Positions 21,953 through 33,890 of a DNA stretch of 64,000 nucleotides are shown one piece after another. Every line of letters begins with the position of its first letter. Within the stretch, counting starts at the first letter, position 1. Position numbers and translations under genes: made by a program. The notes beneath the pieces were generated by a model. The model saw only the letters and a program-made list of their open reading frames with translations. It searched no databases and was not told the origin of the DNA. This DNA comes from Ichthyophis bannanicus (Eukaryota; Chordata; Amphibia; Gymnophiona; Ichthyophiidae): NCBI GenBank assembly GCA_033557465.1, contig CM066032.1, positions 52,860,955 through 52,924,954 on the forward strand, written 5' to 3'.

Positions 21953-22826
21953 CAGGCGGGCCCGCGCCTGGTCGGGCCCGCGCCGGAGGGCCTCGCCAGA
22001 GGGCCCTTTGGCGTGGCCCTTAGGTAGTGGCCCACACGGAGTCACCCACAAAGCTCCTCGACGCTCCAAACAAATCAATACAGATATAAACCACCCAACC
22101 TGACGGAGACAACTGGAGCCTGCCGCTTGAGACCACTCGCCTGGAGACCAGCTACCAAACCTTAACTACGTAACATCAACCACAGCAAGCTCACCAATAC
22201 CAACGGCTACACCACACAGGAAGACACCAATACTGTTAGCCAGCCTTCCACATCAGGAAAAGAAACAGCAGACAACTAACTATCTACCATACTAAACTGT
22301 AAACTGTAAGCTGAAATGATACCTAGCGTGTCTATGATATACTGTTGTACATTGTGATACTCTGTTGATACACCGGGATACATTGTACCTCACTGTGAAA
22401 CATCTCTATTTAATTTTAACTGTTGCTCTTCATTGCTTTGACCTGCTATCTCTCATGCCTCATGTCATGCCTCATGTCCTGCTCCCCTCATGCCTTGCTA
22501 GTGCTTACTCTGATCCCATATAGCGTATTGAGCTACGTTCTATGCTCCACATAGGCAATCTCATTTGTTGCTCATAGTCTGGGCTAACCTATAATCCAGC
22601 TAAGTCAATGATATGAAGTATTAACTGCCCTGATATCTTATACCATCTAATCTTATTATCCCGTACCTTTCCTCTGAAATCAGAGCTTGTCCTGTAGGAG
22701 CAGGCAGAACAACCACCTTAAGAGTCCTACCCAATAGTTGTTCTAGGTCACCCTATTGAGCATCATTTTGACAACTCATATTGCCCTTCCTTATCCCTCT
22801 AACACAAATCTCTCGCCCTTACTAAG
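21953..22826 (+). other. L2 5' non-monomeric leader
   Basis: A GC-rich start (GGGCCCGCGCC region to about 22,010) passes into ordinary sequence with no ORF1-like frame. Direct short duplications such as ATGCCTCATGTC occur near 22,460. Confidence 0.7.
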
Positions 22827-23786
22827 ATGGGCCTCCCCATCTCCACCATATTTGGATGCTATATCATCCTCACTAGCTGGTTCTCTGGCTATCTAGCCTT
22901 AACGCCCGCCAACCAAATCCCAATATTGCAGAGCCATGGAAGAAGATGGTCTGGTACATCTCGTAACAACCTACACTGGGACACATGCCCTCGTCACTCC
23001 CATCTCCTCCACATAATTCCCCAACACTCTGCCAGAGTCAAACAATCTGTAAAACCTTACCCCAACAATCTAAAATGTGCTCTCATCAATGCAAGATCCA
23101 TTCGGAAGAAATGGCCTGTTGTCACCGACTTAATCTGCACTCACAAACTTGACATACTCATGGTTACAGAGACCTGGTTATCTGAGGAAGACAATGTCAT
23201 AATCAACCAGCTCCTTCCCCCAAATTTTACAATACACACCAGCCACAGGCAAGATAAAAGAGGGGGTGGTGTCCTCATTCTTACCAGATCCGACCTCAAG
23301 TTCAAGACGATACACTCCACAAGTACAAGCCACATGGAAACCATTACCATCTCCAACAGACGCTGCTCTATCAGCCTACTCTACAGAGCACCCTCGATGT
23401 CATTTGATGAACTAGCCTCCATCCTTGAGCTCGCCTCCAATACACATAGCCCACACACCCCAATATGGATCTTAGGGGACTTCAACCTACCAACACTACA
23501 GGATAACCAAGCAACTTCCTTCCTAGACGCCCTTGAGAACCTAGGATTCAAGCAACTGGTGAAAGTTCCCACTCATACTAAAGGCAACATTCTAGATCTG
23601 GTATTTGCCCCACAGTCATCCCTCAACCAGCCTCTTGATCCTATTACATCCATAACCCCTGTTCCCTGGTCTGATCACAAACTGATCATCCTCCAGATTC
23701 CATCAAGCAAAATCCTCACCAAGAACATCAAGACACCAGCTGACATGATGAGACCTAACTCTAGATCTTTTAAGCCATTTAACTGA
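22827..23786 (+). pseudogene. L2 ORF2, N-terminal half (endonuclease)
   Basis: Of the 319 codons, about 90 are leader, followed by an EN domain: LKCALINARSIRKKW, MVTETWLSEED, KRGGGVLILTRSD, WILGDFNLPTLQ and VPWSDHKLIIL, all catalytic blocks present. The frame stops at a TGA (23,784-23,786) in the linker. The RT continues downstream in the same frame with no other stop, so this single codon separates EN from RT. A CpG-type CGA to TGA change is a likely cause. EN nicks target DNA and RT then primes on it. Confidence 0.92.
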
Positions 23787-25922
23787 GAGATCATCCTTGC
23801 TGAAACGCAACAGCTCATCAATACCACTACCACAAACCTCGATGACCTAATCTCTCACTGGAACAACAGTCTCAGTGCTATCGCTGTGCGTCCTTCATCA
23901 ATAAAGCAGTTAAGAAAAAGAGAAAATGCTCCTTGGTACACAAAGGACCTCAGAGACTCCCTCATCCTATTACGGAAACTTGAAAAATGCTGGCGTCGCT
24001 CCCATGCCTCTGTAGACCTGACAACATTCAACAGCCACCTAGCTGCTCACCGCAAGGCAATCTCCGAATCAATGAAACGGTACCACTCTGATACCTTGAT
24101 GAGATCCCTCAATAAACCACATGACCTCTTTGACCTAGTTAAGTCCCTATCCAAGGAGCCAGCCTCAGGACCTCAAGTGGAGATACACCCTCAAGACTTC
24201 GCAACGCACCTACAATCCAAGATGTGCCTTATCAACAAAACCTCTGTACCAACCGCTACACCTGTGCAGGTCATCCCTGGCACTCTTTCTGCATTCTCAA
24301 TCCCCTCCAAGAAAGGAATTGAAGACACCATTACAGCCCTCAACATTACCACATCCCAGTCCGATCCATGCCCTGCCTTCTGGATCAAGGAACTTCGCAG
24401 TCACTTTAGCCCAGTTATCGCCAACATAATGAACCTCTCCTTTTCAACTGGATTATTCCCCACAGCCCTTAAGCATACCTCAATTAGACCCCTGTTGAAA
24501 AACTGCAAGCTCGACCCTCTAAAGGTAGAATCCTATAGACCCATCTCCAGCATACCTCTACTTGCTAAGATCATAGAAAAAGTGGTCCAACGACAGCTAC
24601 AGGACCACATTGACTGTGTTGCACCACTAGACCCCTGCCAACATGGCTTCAGAGAACTCCATGGAGTCGAAACTCTCCTCACCATACTCTTCAGTAAGTT
24701 GATCTCTGGCATAGATAACATCCGCCAAGGTTTTGCCCTCATATTTCTGGACATCGCCGCAGCGTTTGATTCAGTAGATCACGAACTCCTTTTAGCGAGA
24801 CTAACTGAGAAGGGCATCACTGGAACAGCGCTTGAATGGTGCAGGTCCTATCTATCCGGAAGATGGCAGCATGTCCGCTCAGGAGGCAGAACTTCTGAAC
24901 CCTTCCACCTAAATCAGGGAGTCCCTCAAGGCTCCTCACTTTCTGCCCTCCTATTTAACATCTACATGCAACCACTCTGTGAGATCATACGGTCATTTAA
25001 GGTTGACTACATGCTCTACGCCGATGATGTTCTTCTTTACACCCCAATCTCCACTGAACATTTGGATCTCTCCCCTCTAATAAACTGTTTCAATGCGGTT
25101 TCTGACTGGCTTCTCTCTCAAAACCTCCGTATACAACATAAGAAAACGGAGGTCCTCTTTATCACAAGGAATCCCAACTTCAACCCACCTCAACATCTCA
25201 AGACTAAGGAAGCTGAATTGCAATCCAAACCCTCAATACGTTACCTTGGAGTCATTCTGGATCAACGCCTAGATATGAAATCCCACATAGGAAACACCGT
25301 CAGAACCATATACTACAAGATCCGCTCGTTGAGACATCTACGCTCCATGCTGGAACCAAAAGATTTCAGGACAATATACCAAGCACTGATTATCCCCCAC
25401 TTTGATTATGCTAACGTCATTCTTCAAGGTCTTCCTCAATCCACCTTAAACCCGCTACAGCTGGCAATGAATGCCGCAGCCAGGGTACTTCAGGGAGCCT
25501 CCAGAACTGACCACGTTACCCCTCTGCTGATTCAATTACATTGGCTACCCATTCAGGCCAGAATTATCTTCAAAACCCTATTGCTCACTTTCAAAGCTCT
25601 TAATAACCTCTCTGCTACATCCTTATCTGACCTTATTCACTCTACTGCACCAAACAGAGCGAGAAGATCCTCAACCATCAACTCCCTAAAGCTCCCTAAG
25701 GCCCTTACAAGCTGTGCATCCTCTACGGCCAACAGAGCTTTTATCCTTTGTGCCCCTAGGTGCTGGAATGCACTACCCCCTGGCATCCGGGCTATCAACA
25801 GCTTATTACAATTCAAGAAAGCCCTCAAATTCTTTCTCTTCAACAAGTTCCTTATAGAGTCATCCACACCTATTGACCTCTGTGACCTCACCCAATTACC
25901 CAATCCCATGATACCTCAATAA
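23787..25922 (+). pseudogene. L2 ORF2, C-terminal half (reverse transcriptase)
   Basis: An open frame of about 711 codons follows the TGA (the first internal Met-type start is near 23,886). RT blocks are complete: SYRPISSIPLLAKIIEKVV, FLDIAAAFDSVDHELL, GVPQGSSLSALLFNIYM, MLYADDVLLYTP and RYLGVILDQRLDM. The L2-type C-terminal region follows, with the AARVLQG and LHWLPI blocks and FNKFLIESS at the end. The RT itself shows no break, so the element is young. A relative is preserved in part at 38.2-39.3 kb. Confidence 0.93.
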
Positions 25923-26173
25923 CATGCTTGGCTGATTCCATATAACGAGTGAATATATTCCTAGCACCTGTTACTAGTAACATGTTACTATTTAGTTGTA
26001 CCACATCTGTAAATAGTCTGTAAATAGTTTCCCCATGTGATCCAAGTTCCTTCCCTTGTTATCTGTAAACTCATGCATGTTGATTGTACTGAGATTTTTG
26101 TTCGATGTGAACCGCGCTGATGCCGAATAGTGCGGTATATAAGAGAATGTAAATAAATAAATAAAAAATAAAT
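25923..26173 (+). other. L2 3' UTR and tail
   Basis: The 250-bp 3' UTR ends with AACCGCGCTGATGCCGAAT, a CGGTATATAAG block and an (AATAAATA)n tail. The same block, reverse-complemented, ends the L2 copy at 37.95 kb and several SINEs (43,996-44,277, 44,638-44,862, 62,341-62,466), which suggests recognition by the L2 RT. Confidence 0.8.
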
Positions 26174-26831
26174 AATGCTGTTTTCAAGGATCGGAAAGCT
26201 GCATCCTGTTCAGGTCCCCATTCCAAATGAGATCGCTCCATCCCCTTGGTGGCCTGATACAATGGCTTTGCCATCAGCGCAAAGTTGGGTATCCATATTC
26301 GTCAATAGCCTGCAGCTCCCAGGAAAGCCCTCACCTGTCTTCTGGTGGTTGGGGAAGGGATGCGGCACACTGCTTCCTTACGTTCTTGTCCCAGCCCTCG
26401 AATCCCATTGGACAGATGGAAACCCAGATATTTAACCTCAGTTTGGCACAATTGAGCCTTGGCCCTTGAGACCTTGTATCCGGCTTCATTCAAGAGGTGC
26501 AAAAGATCACTGGTGGCTTGCACACATTCACTTCTGGAGTTGGTGGCTATCAGCAGGTCATCCACATACTGGAGAAGGACTCTTTTTCCTGGAGTCACAG
26601 AGTAACTTGAGAGATCCTGATTGAGAGCAGCACTGAAGAGGGTCGGTGAGTTCTTGAATCCTTGGGGTAATCGAGTCCAGGTGAGTTGACCTCGCCTCCC
26701 TGTAGTAGGGTCCTCCCACTCAAAGGCAAACAGAAGTTGGCTGGCGGGTGCCAGGCGTACACAGAAGAAAGCATCCTTCAGGTACAGAATGGTAAAGTGG
26801 GTGGCCTCAGCAGGGATCAGTCCCAGGAGAG
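26174..26831 (-). pseudogene. ERV2 reverse transcriptase, C-terminal part
   Basis: The minus strand carries the LLQYVDDLLIATNS catalytic box (about 26,580-26,540), a KYLGFHLSNG block and a thumb with RRQVRAFLGAAGY. The YVDD pair is intact here. A stop or frame change separates the palm (26,831-26,600) from the frame 26,598-26,302. It is bounded by the MITE on the right and the L2 tail on the left. Confidence 0.9.
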
Positions 26832-26833
26832 TA

Positions 26834-27432
26834 CAGTCAAACCTCGGTTTTCATGATTAATCCGTTCTAAGAAGTCTGACTAAAACCGAAACGTACGAAA
26901 ACCGAAGCAATATTTCCCATAGGAAATAATGTAAATTCAATTAATCCGTTCCAGACACCCAAAACTATTCACAAAAAATACATTTTATAGAGAGTCAATC
27001 CCACTTCTGGCCACAAGATGGTGCTCCAGAGGTATTTTTGGCAGACAAATTGTTTAAACTGCCTTCCTCTCTGTGCAATCCTTGCATCTCTGGCTCGAGG
27101 ATGCTGCTCACCTGACTTTCGCATCTCAACACGCGATCGGTGAGTCCGGGGGGGTAGTGCTGCCGGGACTGGGCAGGCAGTGTATGCAGACCAGCGCGAA
27201 GGTGTATGTACACTATTGCAGTACTTTTGGTTTTCAGATCTGGCACACGCGATCGGTGAGTCCGGGGGGGGTAGTGCTGCCGGGACTGGGCAGGCAGTGT
27301 ATGCAGACCAGCGTGTATTGCAGTACGAAAACCGAGGCGATAGACGAAAACCGAGACAAGATTTCAGTCTGAAAAGACGTCGAAAACCGAAACCGACGAA
27401 AACCGGGGCCAACGAAAACCGAGGTTTGACTG
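26834..27432. mobile_element. 599-bp Tc1/mariner-like MITE
   Basis: The terminal inverted repeat CAGTCAAACCTCGGTTTTC is at the left end; the right end carries its inverse (CGAGGTTTGACTG). TA dinucleotides flank both ends (26,832-26,833 and 27,433-27,434), and comparison with ERV1 shows a clean insertion. Several ACGAAAACCGA motifs lie inside each end. A roughly 65-bp unit (CGATCGGTGAGTCCGG start) is tandemly duplicated at about 27,132 and 27,250. No transposase frame is present, so it would have moved in trans. A Tigger-like (pogo) origin is the best guess. Confidence 0.85.
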
Positions 27433-27434
27433 TA

Positions 27435-28216
27435 TAGGGATTTGGTACCACTGGATGTATGGTTACAACTGCATCATTCACTCGTCTTAGATCTTGCACT
27501 GGGCAGTAATCACCTGTCCCAGGCTTCTTGACTGGGAGGAGGGGGGTATTCCAGGGTGATTGACACTCCTTCAGAAGTCCATATTGCAATAATTTCATAA
27601 GATGACGATGAATGCCTTCAATCGCTAGTCGTGGAAGAGGGTATTGCTTCACATGCACCGGTTCTGCTCCTGGTTTGAGTGCAAGAAGAACAGGGGCTAC
27701 ATTTTTTGCTAGGCCCGGAGGATTATCCTCCGCCCACACCTCGGGCGGAGCCAGAATATTGGTAGGTATACGGGGACTGGCTGCTTTGGACAAATGTGTA
27801 CTATAGAATCGCCATTCTTCTTCTCGGGGGACAGTCAACACCATCAGGCCAGTAGATTTCGAGTTCAAAGTCATTACCATTTTTCCCCCTTCAGCAAAGG
27901 ATATCTGTGCCTGGAGCTTAGCGAGCATGTCTCGGCCCAAGAGGGGGATTGGGCATTCAGGCATATACAGGAACTGGTGTGTTATCTTCCATCACCCTAA
28001 TTCACAGGTACGGTTCTGCAGGAAAGGTCTGGTGGCTCGAGTGCCAGTGGCTCTGACAATAGTAATGGATCGAGAAGACAGAGGGGCCACAGGTCTTGCC
28101 ACCACCGAGTGTTCGGCCCCCGTATCCACCATGAAGTCCATACATTGGTCCCCAATTTTCAGACTGACCATAGGCTCCTGGGGACCCAGAGAAAACTTGG
28201 AGCCCAGTCTGGCCTA
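27435..28216 (-). pseudogene. ERV2 protease and RT N-terminus
   Basis: The protease active-site block (MVDTGAEHSVVA type) lies near 28,130-28,100 and the PLLGRDML block near 27,945. RT begins after about 27,830 (VKQYPLPR, LLKECQSPWNTPLLPVKKP) and reaches the MITE at 27,434. One stop near 27,990 splits the protease. The long frame 27,964-26,969 continues into the MITE and its last 110 codons are not viral. Confidence 0.88.
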
Positions 28217-29700
28217 GTCCTCATCCGAATTGTAGCCTCCCACTGCTGCCTCTATAGCTGCCTCTTCTCGCTGAAACTGTGCACGGTGCATTTCTCCACG
28301 ACCCTGGAATCGTCCCCCTGCTCTCCCAGTATCTCCTCCTCCACTCCAGGGGGTGGGATTAAGGTTCGGGCATTCGTTTCTCCAGTGTCCTTCTTCCTTA
28401 CAGTAGGCACACTGATTTGGGCCTACCAGGGGCCAGCCATTCCCTCGGCCCCTTCCACGTCCTCGGGTCCTTCGACTAGGAAAACCTCCTCCTCGCCGTT
28501 CGACTAATGCTGCTGCTAAGAAATCAGCTTTCTTCTTCATCTTACGTTCACTCTCCCTTCGATACCCATGATCACGATTCATAAACACTTTCTGTACTAC
28601 TTCCATTAACTGGGCTGCATTCATGCCCGCAAATCCTTCAAGCTTTTGCAGTTTCCATTTGATGTCTCCCTGGGACTGACTCACAAAGGCCGCATTTACC
28701 ATTTGCAAATTCTCCGGGGCTGCTGGGTCATATGGGGTGTATAATCTATAGGCTTCAGATAATAGTTCATAAAAGGCCACTGGGCTCTCATCTGGACGCT
28801 GAATGACTTCGGAAATTTTTCCAATATTCATGGCTTTTTGACCTCCTTTTTTCAGCCTTGCATGAGAGCTTGGCGGAACCGGTTGAGGGCCGCTGCTCCG
28901 TCTACACTGTTTGGATCCCACTTGGGATCATCATTGGGGAAATCTGCGGCGGCTGCCTGCCAAGGATCTAGGCCTGCTTCTCCTAAGGGATTTTCTTCTA
29001 ACCATCGGGTGGAGGCTTGCACAATTCGCGCTCGCTCTTCAGTACTGAAAAGAGTGGACAGGAGCTGGCGGCAGTCAGACCAGGAAGGCTGATGGGTCTG
29101 TATAATACTAGACATTAGTTTGATTAAATCCTGGGGCTTCTCGGAATAGGAGGCATAATGCGTCTTCCAGTTCAGTAAATCAGTGGTGGAAAAGGGCACA
29201 TAAACGAGACTGGTTGGCCCTACCACAACCTGGCCCTCATTGTTAATAGTAGGTAGGCCCTGGACCTGGCGCAGTGGCATAGCGTAACCATCCCTTTGGC
29301 TCGTAGTTGTACTTCTGAAAGCATAAGGTAGTTGGGGATGGTGGAATCCTGCTCTGCGGTCTTGGGTGGCGGCAGTGAGAGACCCCGAACTGGCAAATGA
29401 ATCCCAGCCTGTAGTGTCATCGGTGGACTGTGGCCCACTCGAAGCACTCAAGACAGAGCTAGGGCTTCTGGCCGGGGAGGGGTGAACGTCCTCCGGCTGC
29501 GGAGACCATTGGGGACCTACTTAGGGTATAATGGCAGGGATGGGCTCCTCCTGGACAGGCTCTGCCTGGAATAGTGGCGGAGCCGAGGGGATTGGCGTAT
29601 AGAGGAACTGGGGCGGACGGGACGGTATGTCTGGAGATTCTGGGGTAGAAAAGACAGGCAGTTTCTTTTCCCCAGGCTTCCGGGCCCCTCGAGTGGTTGC
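28217..29700 (-). pseudogene. ERV2 gag: proline-rich, capsid, nucleocapsid
   Basis: A proline-rich stretch (29,734-29,530) is followed by capsid (29,451-28,852), with a LVYVPFSTTDLLNWK block and a PSWSDCRQLL region. Nucleocapsid (28,921-28,214) has a coiled basic segment (RESERKMKKKADFLAAALVE), an Arg-Gly-rich segment and one zinc knuckle CAYCKEEGHWRNEC near 28,400. Capsid and nucleocapsid lie in frames shifted at about 28,900. Frames start inside the domains, since ERV3 cut off the matrix region. Gag would assemble particles and bind RNA. Confidence 0.88.
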
Positions 29701-30312
29701 TGAAGAAAACTCCATGATCTGACCACAATACCACGGCTCTTTAGGTCTCTGGTCCATCAGTAGTGAGAGACAGGCAGAGAGTAATACAGAACACAATCAC
29801 ACACACACAAAGTGCTATTTTCTTTGAGCTCAGAGGGAAGACGGCAAGCGTTATATGGACGGGCATAATTCCACACCTGCCGAATTCAAAGTTCTCCTCC
29901 AAAAAGCTCTCTCTTTATTAGAGAAAAAAGAGGAAGTAACGGTCATTTATTATAACCATGAAATAACACAAGGTGTCGCCAAAGTTCTTTTTACAGAGTA
30001 AGATCTGATTACAGTATATTAGATGAAATTTATAATTGCAAAAGCTGCAAAAATTATGTTGTGTCAGCAGGGACTTCCAGCTGACTGTACAATGAACTAT
30101 GGTTGCACAGGTCATAGGCGTTATGCTTAGTTAACACTGTTCCATCTATTTTAAAGACAGTTACACAGAACCCATGATCATGACATCCTATTCTATTTAA
30201 GAAGAAAGTAGGTGAAAAGTCAAACTTCTAAACACATTTTGTATCAAGAAATTCATCCATCTTCAATTACATATTGGGGATTCTGGTATCCCTTTATCTG
30301 TCCATCCCTACA
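29701..30312 (-). repeat. ERV3 3' LTR
   Basis: This is a 612-bp LTR. On the minus strand it starts TGTAGGGATGG and ends TTTTCTTCA. The purine-rich AGGGAGGA (plus strand 30,313-30,322 region) lies directly upstream on the minus strand. Confidence 0.88.
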
Positions 30313-31429
30313 GTCCTCCCTGTGATTCTAGAAAGAATCATTACAAAAGAACAGTAGCTGAAACATGTCCAATTCCAGAATAATCTTCTACAGTAGGCTT
30401 CATTTTGCAGATGTTCTGTCAAAGTCCTAGGCACATCTGGTCCATAGGTGAGCTCCATCTTTTTCATTGGAAGAAATCATTATACAAAATCATGTGACAT
30501 TGTTTATCTTTGCTTAGCCTCAATAAAAATGTGTACAGAGAGCAAGACTTTACCAATTATTCTTGTAAGCACTACCTCATCCAGCAGTGGCCAACTGCTT
30601 CTCGTAGATCTAGCAATAATTCAGAGATTAGTCCCTCATATCATGACACCAGTCATCACTCCAGATTCGTCAGCAGCATCCTTTCACACCATGGGCTGTG
30701 CTATGCACATCTTAGATCAATCTTTTTCAGTGACCATCCACCCAGGCTTTACTGCTGCACATACATGAGTAGTTCTTCTGGAATCGCTGATCTTTATCAG
30801 GAGTCTCCATATCCAGTAGCATTTCATTCAGTCGTTTTCTTCATCTTTGGCCCATAGGATTCAGTGCATACAATATATAATTTGTAAAAAATCCTACTCT
30901 CCACTACAGCATCTCTCTTGATGCCATACAATTGCAAACAAGCACAATTATTCATCCCTAATGACAGTCTTAAATAGTTGAACAGAATTATATTATCTAT
31001 TGTTAATTACAATACATCCATAGCTAGCACTGAACTATTACATAGCTAGTCTGTAACATACTCATTATTTTCATCTACATTCCTAAACTTATTCTGTCTA
31101 CTTGCCAAATCAAATGTTAGCATGTGGCCTGATAGACACATTGCTTTTTCCTGTCAGGAACACAATTGTACATATTCATATCACTAATTATATTTGTGAT
31201 GTATTCTCCAGCCTTAACAATATACAAGATATAGTCAATCTGGTTATTCAAGGGGTAACAACATTAAGACATAACTAGCAGTTTATAACAAATAATTTAA
31301 ACTCATTTCAATTGTTTGTCAACAATTATTAGGAAGGCTGTCTTATCTTAGGTGATGATTCAACTCACATTACTTTAAATATTATCACCACATCCTGTAC
31401 ACACAAACACCCCAGTACCTCACTGGTCT

Positions 31430-31680
31430 TCTCCACTTCCATATCCCTACACGTAGTCTTCATTCTCTTCACATTAATCAACTTCACTTCCCCCCACCAT
31501 CTCATGCACACTTACAGTCTACCCGTCATTCTGCTTTTTTCTTCCTTGGTCCAGCTCTGTGGAACTCTCTTCCCACTCCGCTCCATCTGGAAGATAACTA
31601 CACCACTTTCAGGCCCCTACTTAAATCCCATCTGTTCACCTCAGCATATAACCTCCCAGCCACACCCAACTGACCTGGTT
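31430..31680 (+). pseudogene. L2-type LINE C-terminal remnant inside ERV3
   Basis: The plus strand reads a WNSLP-like block, an RPLLKSHLFTSAYN block and a stop, in changing frames. This is the C-terminus common to L2-type ORF2 and is weakly preserved. Confidence 0.55.
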
Positions 31681-31744
31681 TATATATGTTTGCACTTTTC
31701 TTTGTTTTTTCTGTTATTTTTTTTAATACTACTTTCCCCACTAA

Positions 31745-31905
31745 TCACAGCTGTTTACATTACAATTAAAACTTGGTACAGCACATTAAACAGGAACATT
31801 GATAACTTGACATTTTTCTTTGTAAGACAATGAGGGTTAAGTGACTTATCCAAGGTCACAAGGAGTGCTAGTACTCTAGTCATTAGACTACTTCTCCATT
31901 CCATT
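31745..31905 (-). repeat. SINE relic inside ERV3
   Basis: The segment CATTAAACAGGAACATTGATAACTTG, then GGTTAAGTGACTTATCCAAGG and AGTCATTAGAC, aligns by eye with the SINE at 44,638-44,862 in the same orientation. Confidence 0.65.
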
Positions 31906-33870
31906 CTAATTCACATAGACATCTAAGCTCACAAAGAAGGAACATTTATATAAGGGTGTGTACATTCATAAACTATAAAACCTTTTAACACCAAATTTGA
32001 ACCAATTAAAACTGTTAATTACCACTTCTTTTCAGAACAAAACAGCATAGTAGTAGAATATCAGCACACAGGGCTCCTCATGCAAGAAGCCTGAGGCAAA
32101 ATCAGTATTAATCAAGTGAGCAGATAACTCTAGAGCTCTAGGAAGAGCGAACACTCCAGCTAGTTGAGCATTAGCAAATAGCAAAGCAGCCGACTCTGTC
32201 ACAGAATCAATTCTTATAATTGCATCAGTTTTCCTTATTCGTTGCGCAAAGCAGAACCATCAGTACAGTGTGGAGGTCAAACAGTAGCAAGAAAAGAGCT
32301 GAAAGAAAACTCGTTTTTCAGTAATTTGGATTGCAAAGACTACTGCTACCAGCCCAGTGGCTTACGTCCAATGGGAAATTTCTGAGCAAAAACACAAACA
32401 GCAGCAATAGAAGAGGTAAGCATATTGGATCACACTTGCAATTAACATCAGTTCTGCAGAGGTCTTTCATAATAACTAAAACAGATACGACATGAAAATT
32501 TAAGATCACTCCTCCAATCGACTCCTGCAGATTAGTTGAAAAGAAACTAAGAGAATATCAGCATTTTTCTTCAGACATTTACTCATACACTATCATAGTT
32601 GAACTTTCAACTTTTCACAAAAGGAAAATAATAAAACATTATACATATATTTACCATACTGTTTTAATTACTTAATTCACTTGTTTGAATGTAATTGTAT
32701 CATTCACTTTTTCCCTTTAAGTAAACAAACTTGCTTGACTTAACTTGACTAGCAATTCAATTTTTTTCCAGTTAAGTTACTAACTTCTCTTTCCTTTAAA
32801 ACAATTTTTTAAAGCTTTATTACATCACACAATTTTATCAAATATCTAAATATATCAAAGCATGGAAGATCTTCCCATTCATTCACATCAAATATAACTA
32901 GAAATAGAAGTTGGAAAATATATCATCAATCATTTTTTCCAAAGCATCCAGAGACATAAACACCAAGGAGTAATGTTTCTAATAATATTTTTCAGCATTA
33001 CACATAGAATAGAATCAGTAAATAAATTCTCATAACCCAAAATAAGTTCAGATCCAGACCTAAAAAACAAAACTTATTTACTATACATACACAAGTAAGA
33101 GAAATGGCTAATCACATTTGGAGGTTTTTTTTAACTTCCCCAATAAGGCTAACAAAGAAAAGCTTACCACAGTTGCTCAAGACTTTCTTTCCTGCTAATA
33201 TTGCAGTTATGCCAAGCCGTTATCTTTGCCGGAGACTCTAAATTATTACTGCAATAAAACTTATACTTTACAGCACACTTAATCACGAAATTAGAGGAAA
33301 CAAACTTCACACTACAATTATGACATGAAAATCAGTCCTTTAAAACTTTGTTTGATTAATTTCTATTTTACAGTCATACAGCAACAATATAAGTTTTCCC
33401 TGTAAGCTTCCGTTTCTTTTATATTTACACTATTCATCCTAAACACTTGATTTTTAAATTGTTCAAAACACAGAGTCAGTGGCTTGCTGCACATTTCAGC
33501 CTTAAACTGCCACAAAACCATTCATGACTGGTATGAAATTTGCTTAAATCTAATCATATTTCATACTGTAATCAACTCAATTTGTCCCACTGAAATGTTC
33601 CAAGGGGAACGGCAAACTGTGGTTACTGGCAGTCATCACATAAGGGCGCTTCACCAAAACTTGCGCCTCATTTCACAATTAGGGCTTCCTTTCTCTCTGC
33701 CCTATATCACTTCGCTTATCTAACTGAGATCTCTAATTAACCTTACCGACTTTACATTATAATCACAATATACACACAGATATCTGTCAATACTTTAGTA
33801 TACTCACGGCAACCACTGCCTGTGTCCTTTAGACTTGTCTGCTTGTTTCCAACTACTGAAGGAACACAGA

Positions 33871-33888
33871 GATCCGAGTCCAGCACCA
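33871..33888 (-). promoter_or_regulatory. ERV3 primer-binding-site candidate
   Basis: On the minus strand TGGTGCTGGACTCGGATC lies two bases after the 5' LTR. It resembles the complement of tRNA-His with a small indel; the assignment is tentative. Confidence 0.5.
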
Positions 33889-33890
33889 AC

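Larger units (their letters stand above)
20506..26173 (+). mobile_element. L2 LINE with 5' tandem promoter monomers
   Basis: The element fills the gap in ERV2 pol. It has ten GC-rich 148-bp monomers, an 0.87-kb 5' region, an EN-RT ORF2 interrupted by one stop, and a short 3' UTR ending in GTGCGGTATATAAG and an (AATAAA)-rich tail. No clear target duplication is visible; about 10 bp of ERV2 may be lost at the junction. The clade assignment rests on the RT and C-terminal blocks (AARVLQGASRTDHVTPLLIQ, LHWLPIQARI), which match the other L2-type fragments in this window. The monomers start flush at the insertion boundary, so they belong to the LINE and not to ERV2. Confidence 0.9.
30313..33890 (-). 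other. ERV3 interior, non-coding
   Basis: The 3.58 kb is AT-rich with no frame showing retroviral motifs. It carries older fragments: an L2-type C-terminal remnant on the plus strand (31,430-31,680) and a SINE relic (31,745-31,905). A splice-donor-like CCGTGAGTA lies on the minus strand near 33,810. Confidence 0.65.

Noticed and set aside
20299..22078. Series of minus-strand frames of 96-213 codons with the same repeated peptide
   Set aside because: They run antisense through the 148-bp array; unit length is not a multiple of three, so the same peptides recur in shifted frames. They are by-products of the repeat.
26969..27434. Viral coding sequence at the end of the long frame 27,964-26,969
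   Set aside because: The last about 110 codons run into the MITE; pol homology resumes only at 26,831.
30448..30857. Plus-strand frames inside ERV3
   Set aside because: No retroviral or cellular motif; they overlap in different frames and are expected by chance.
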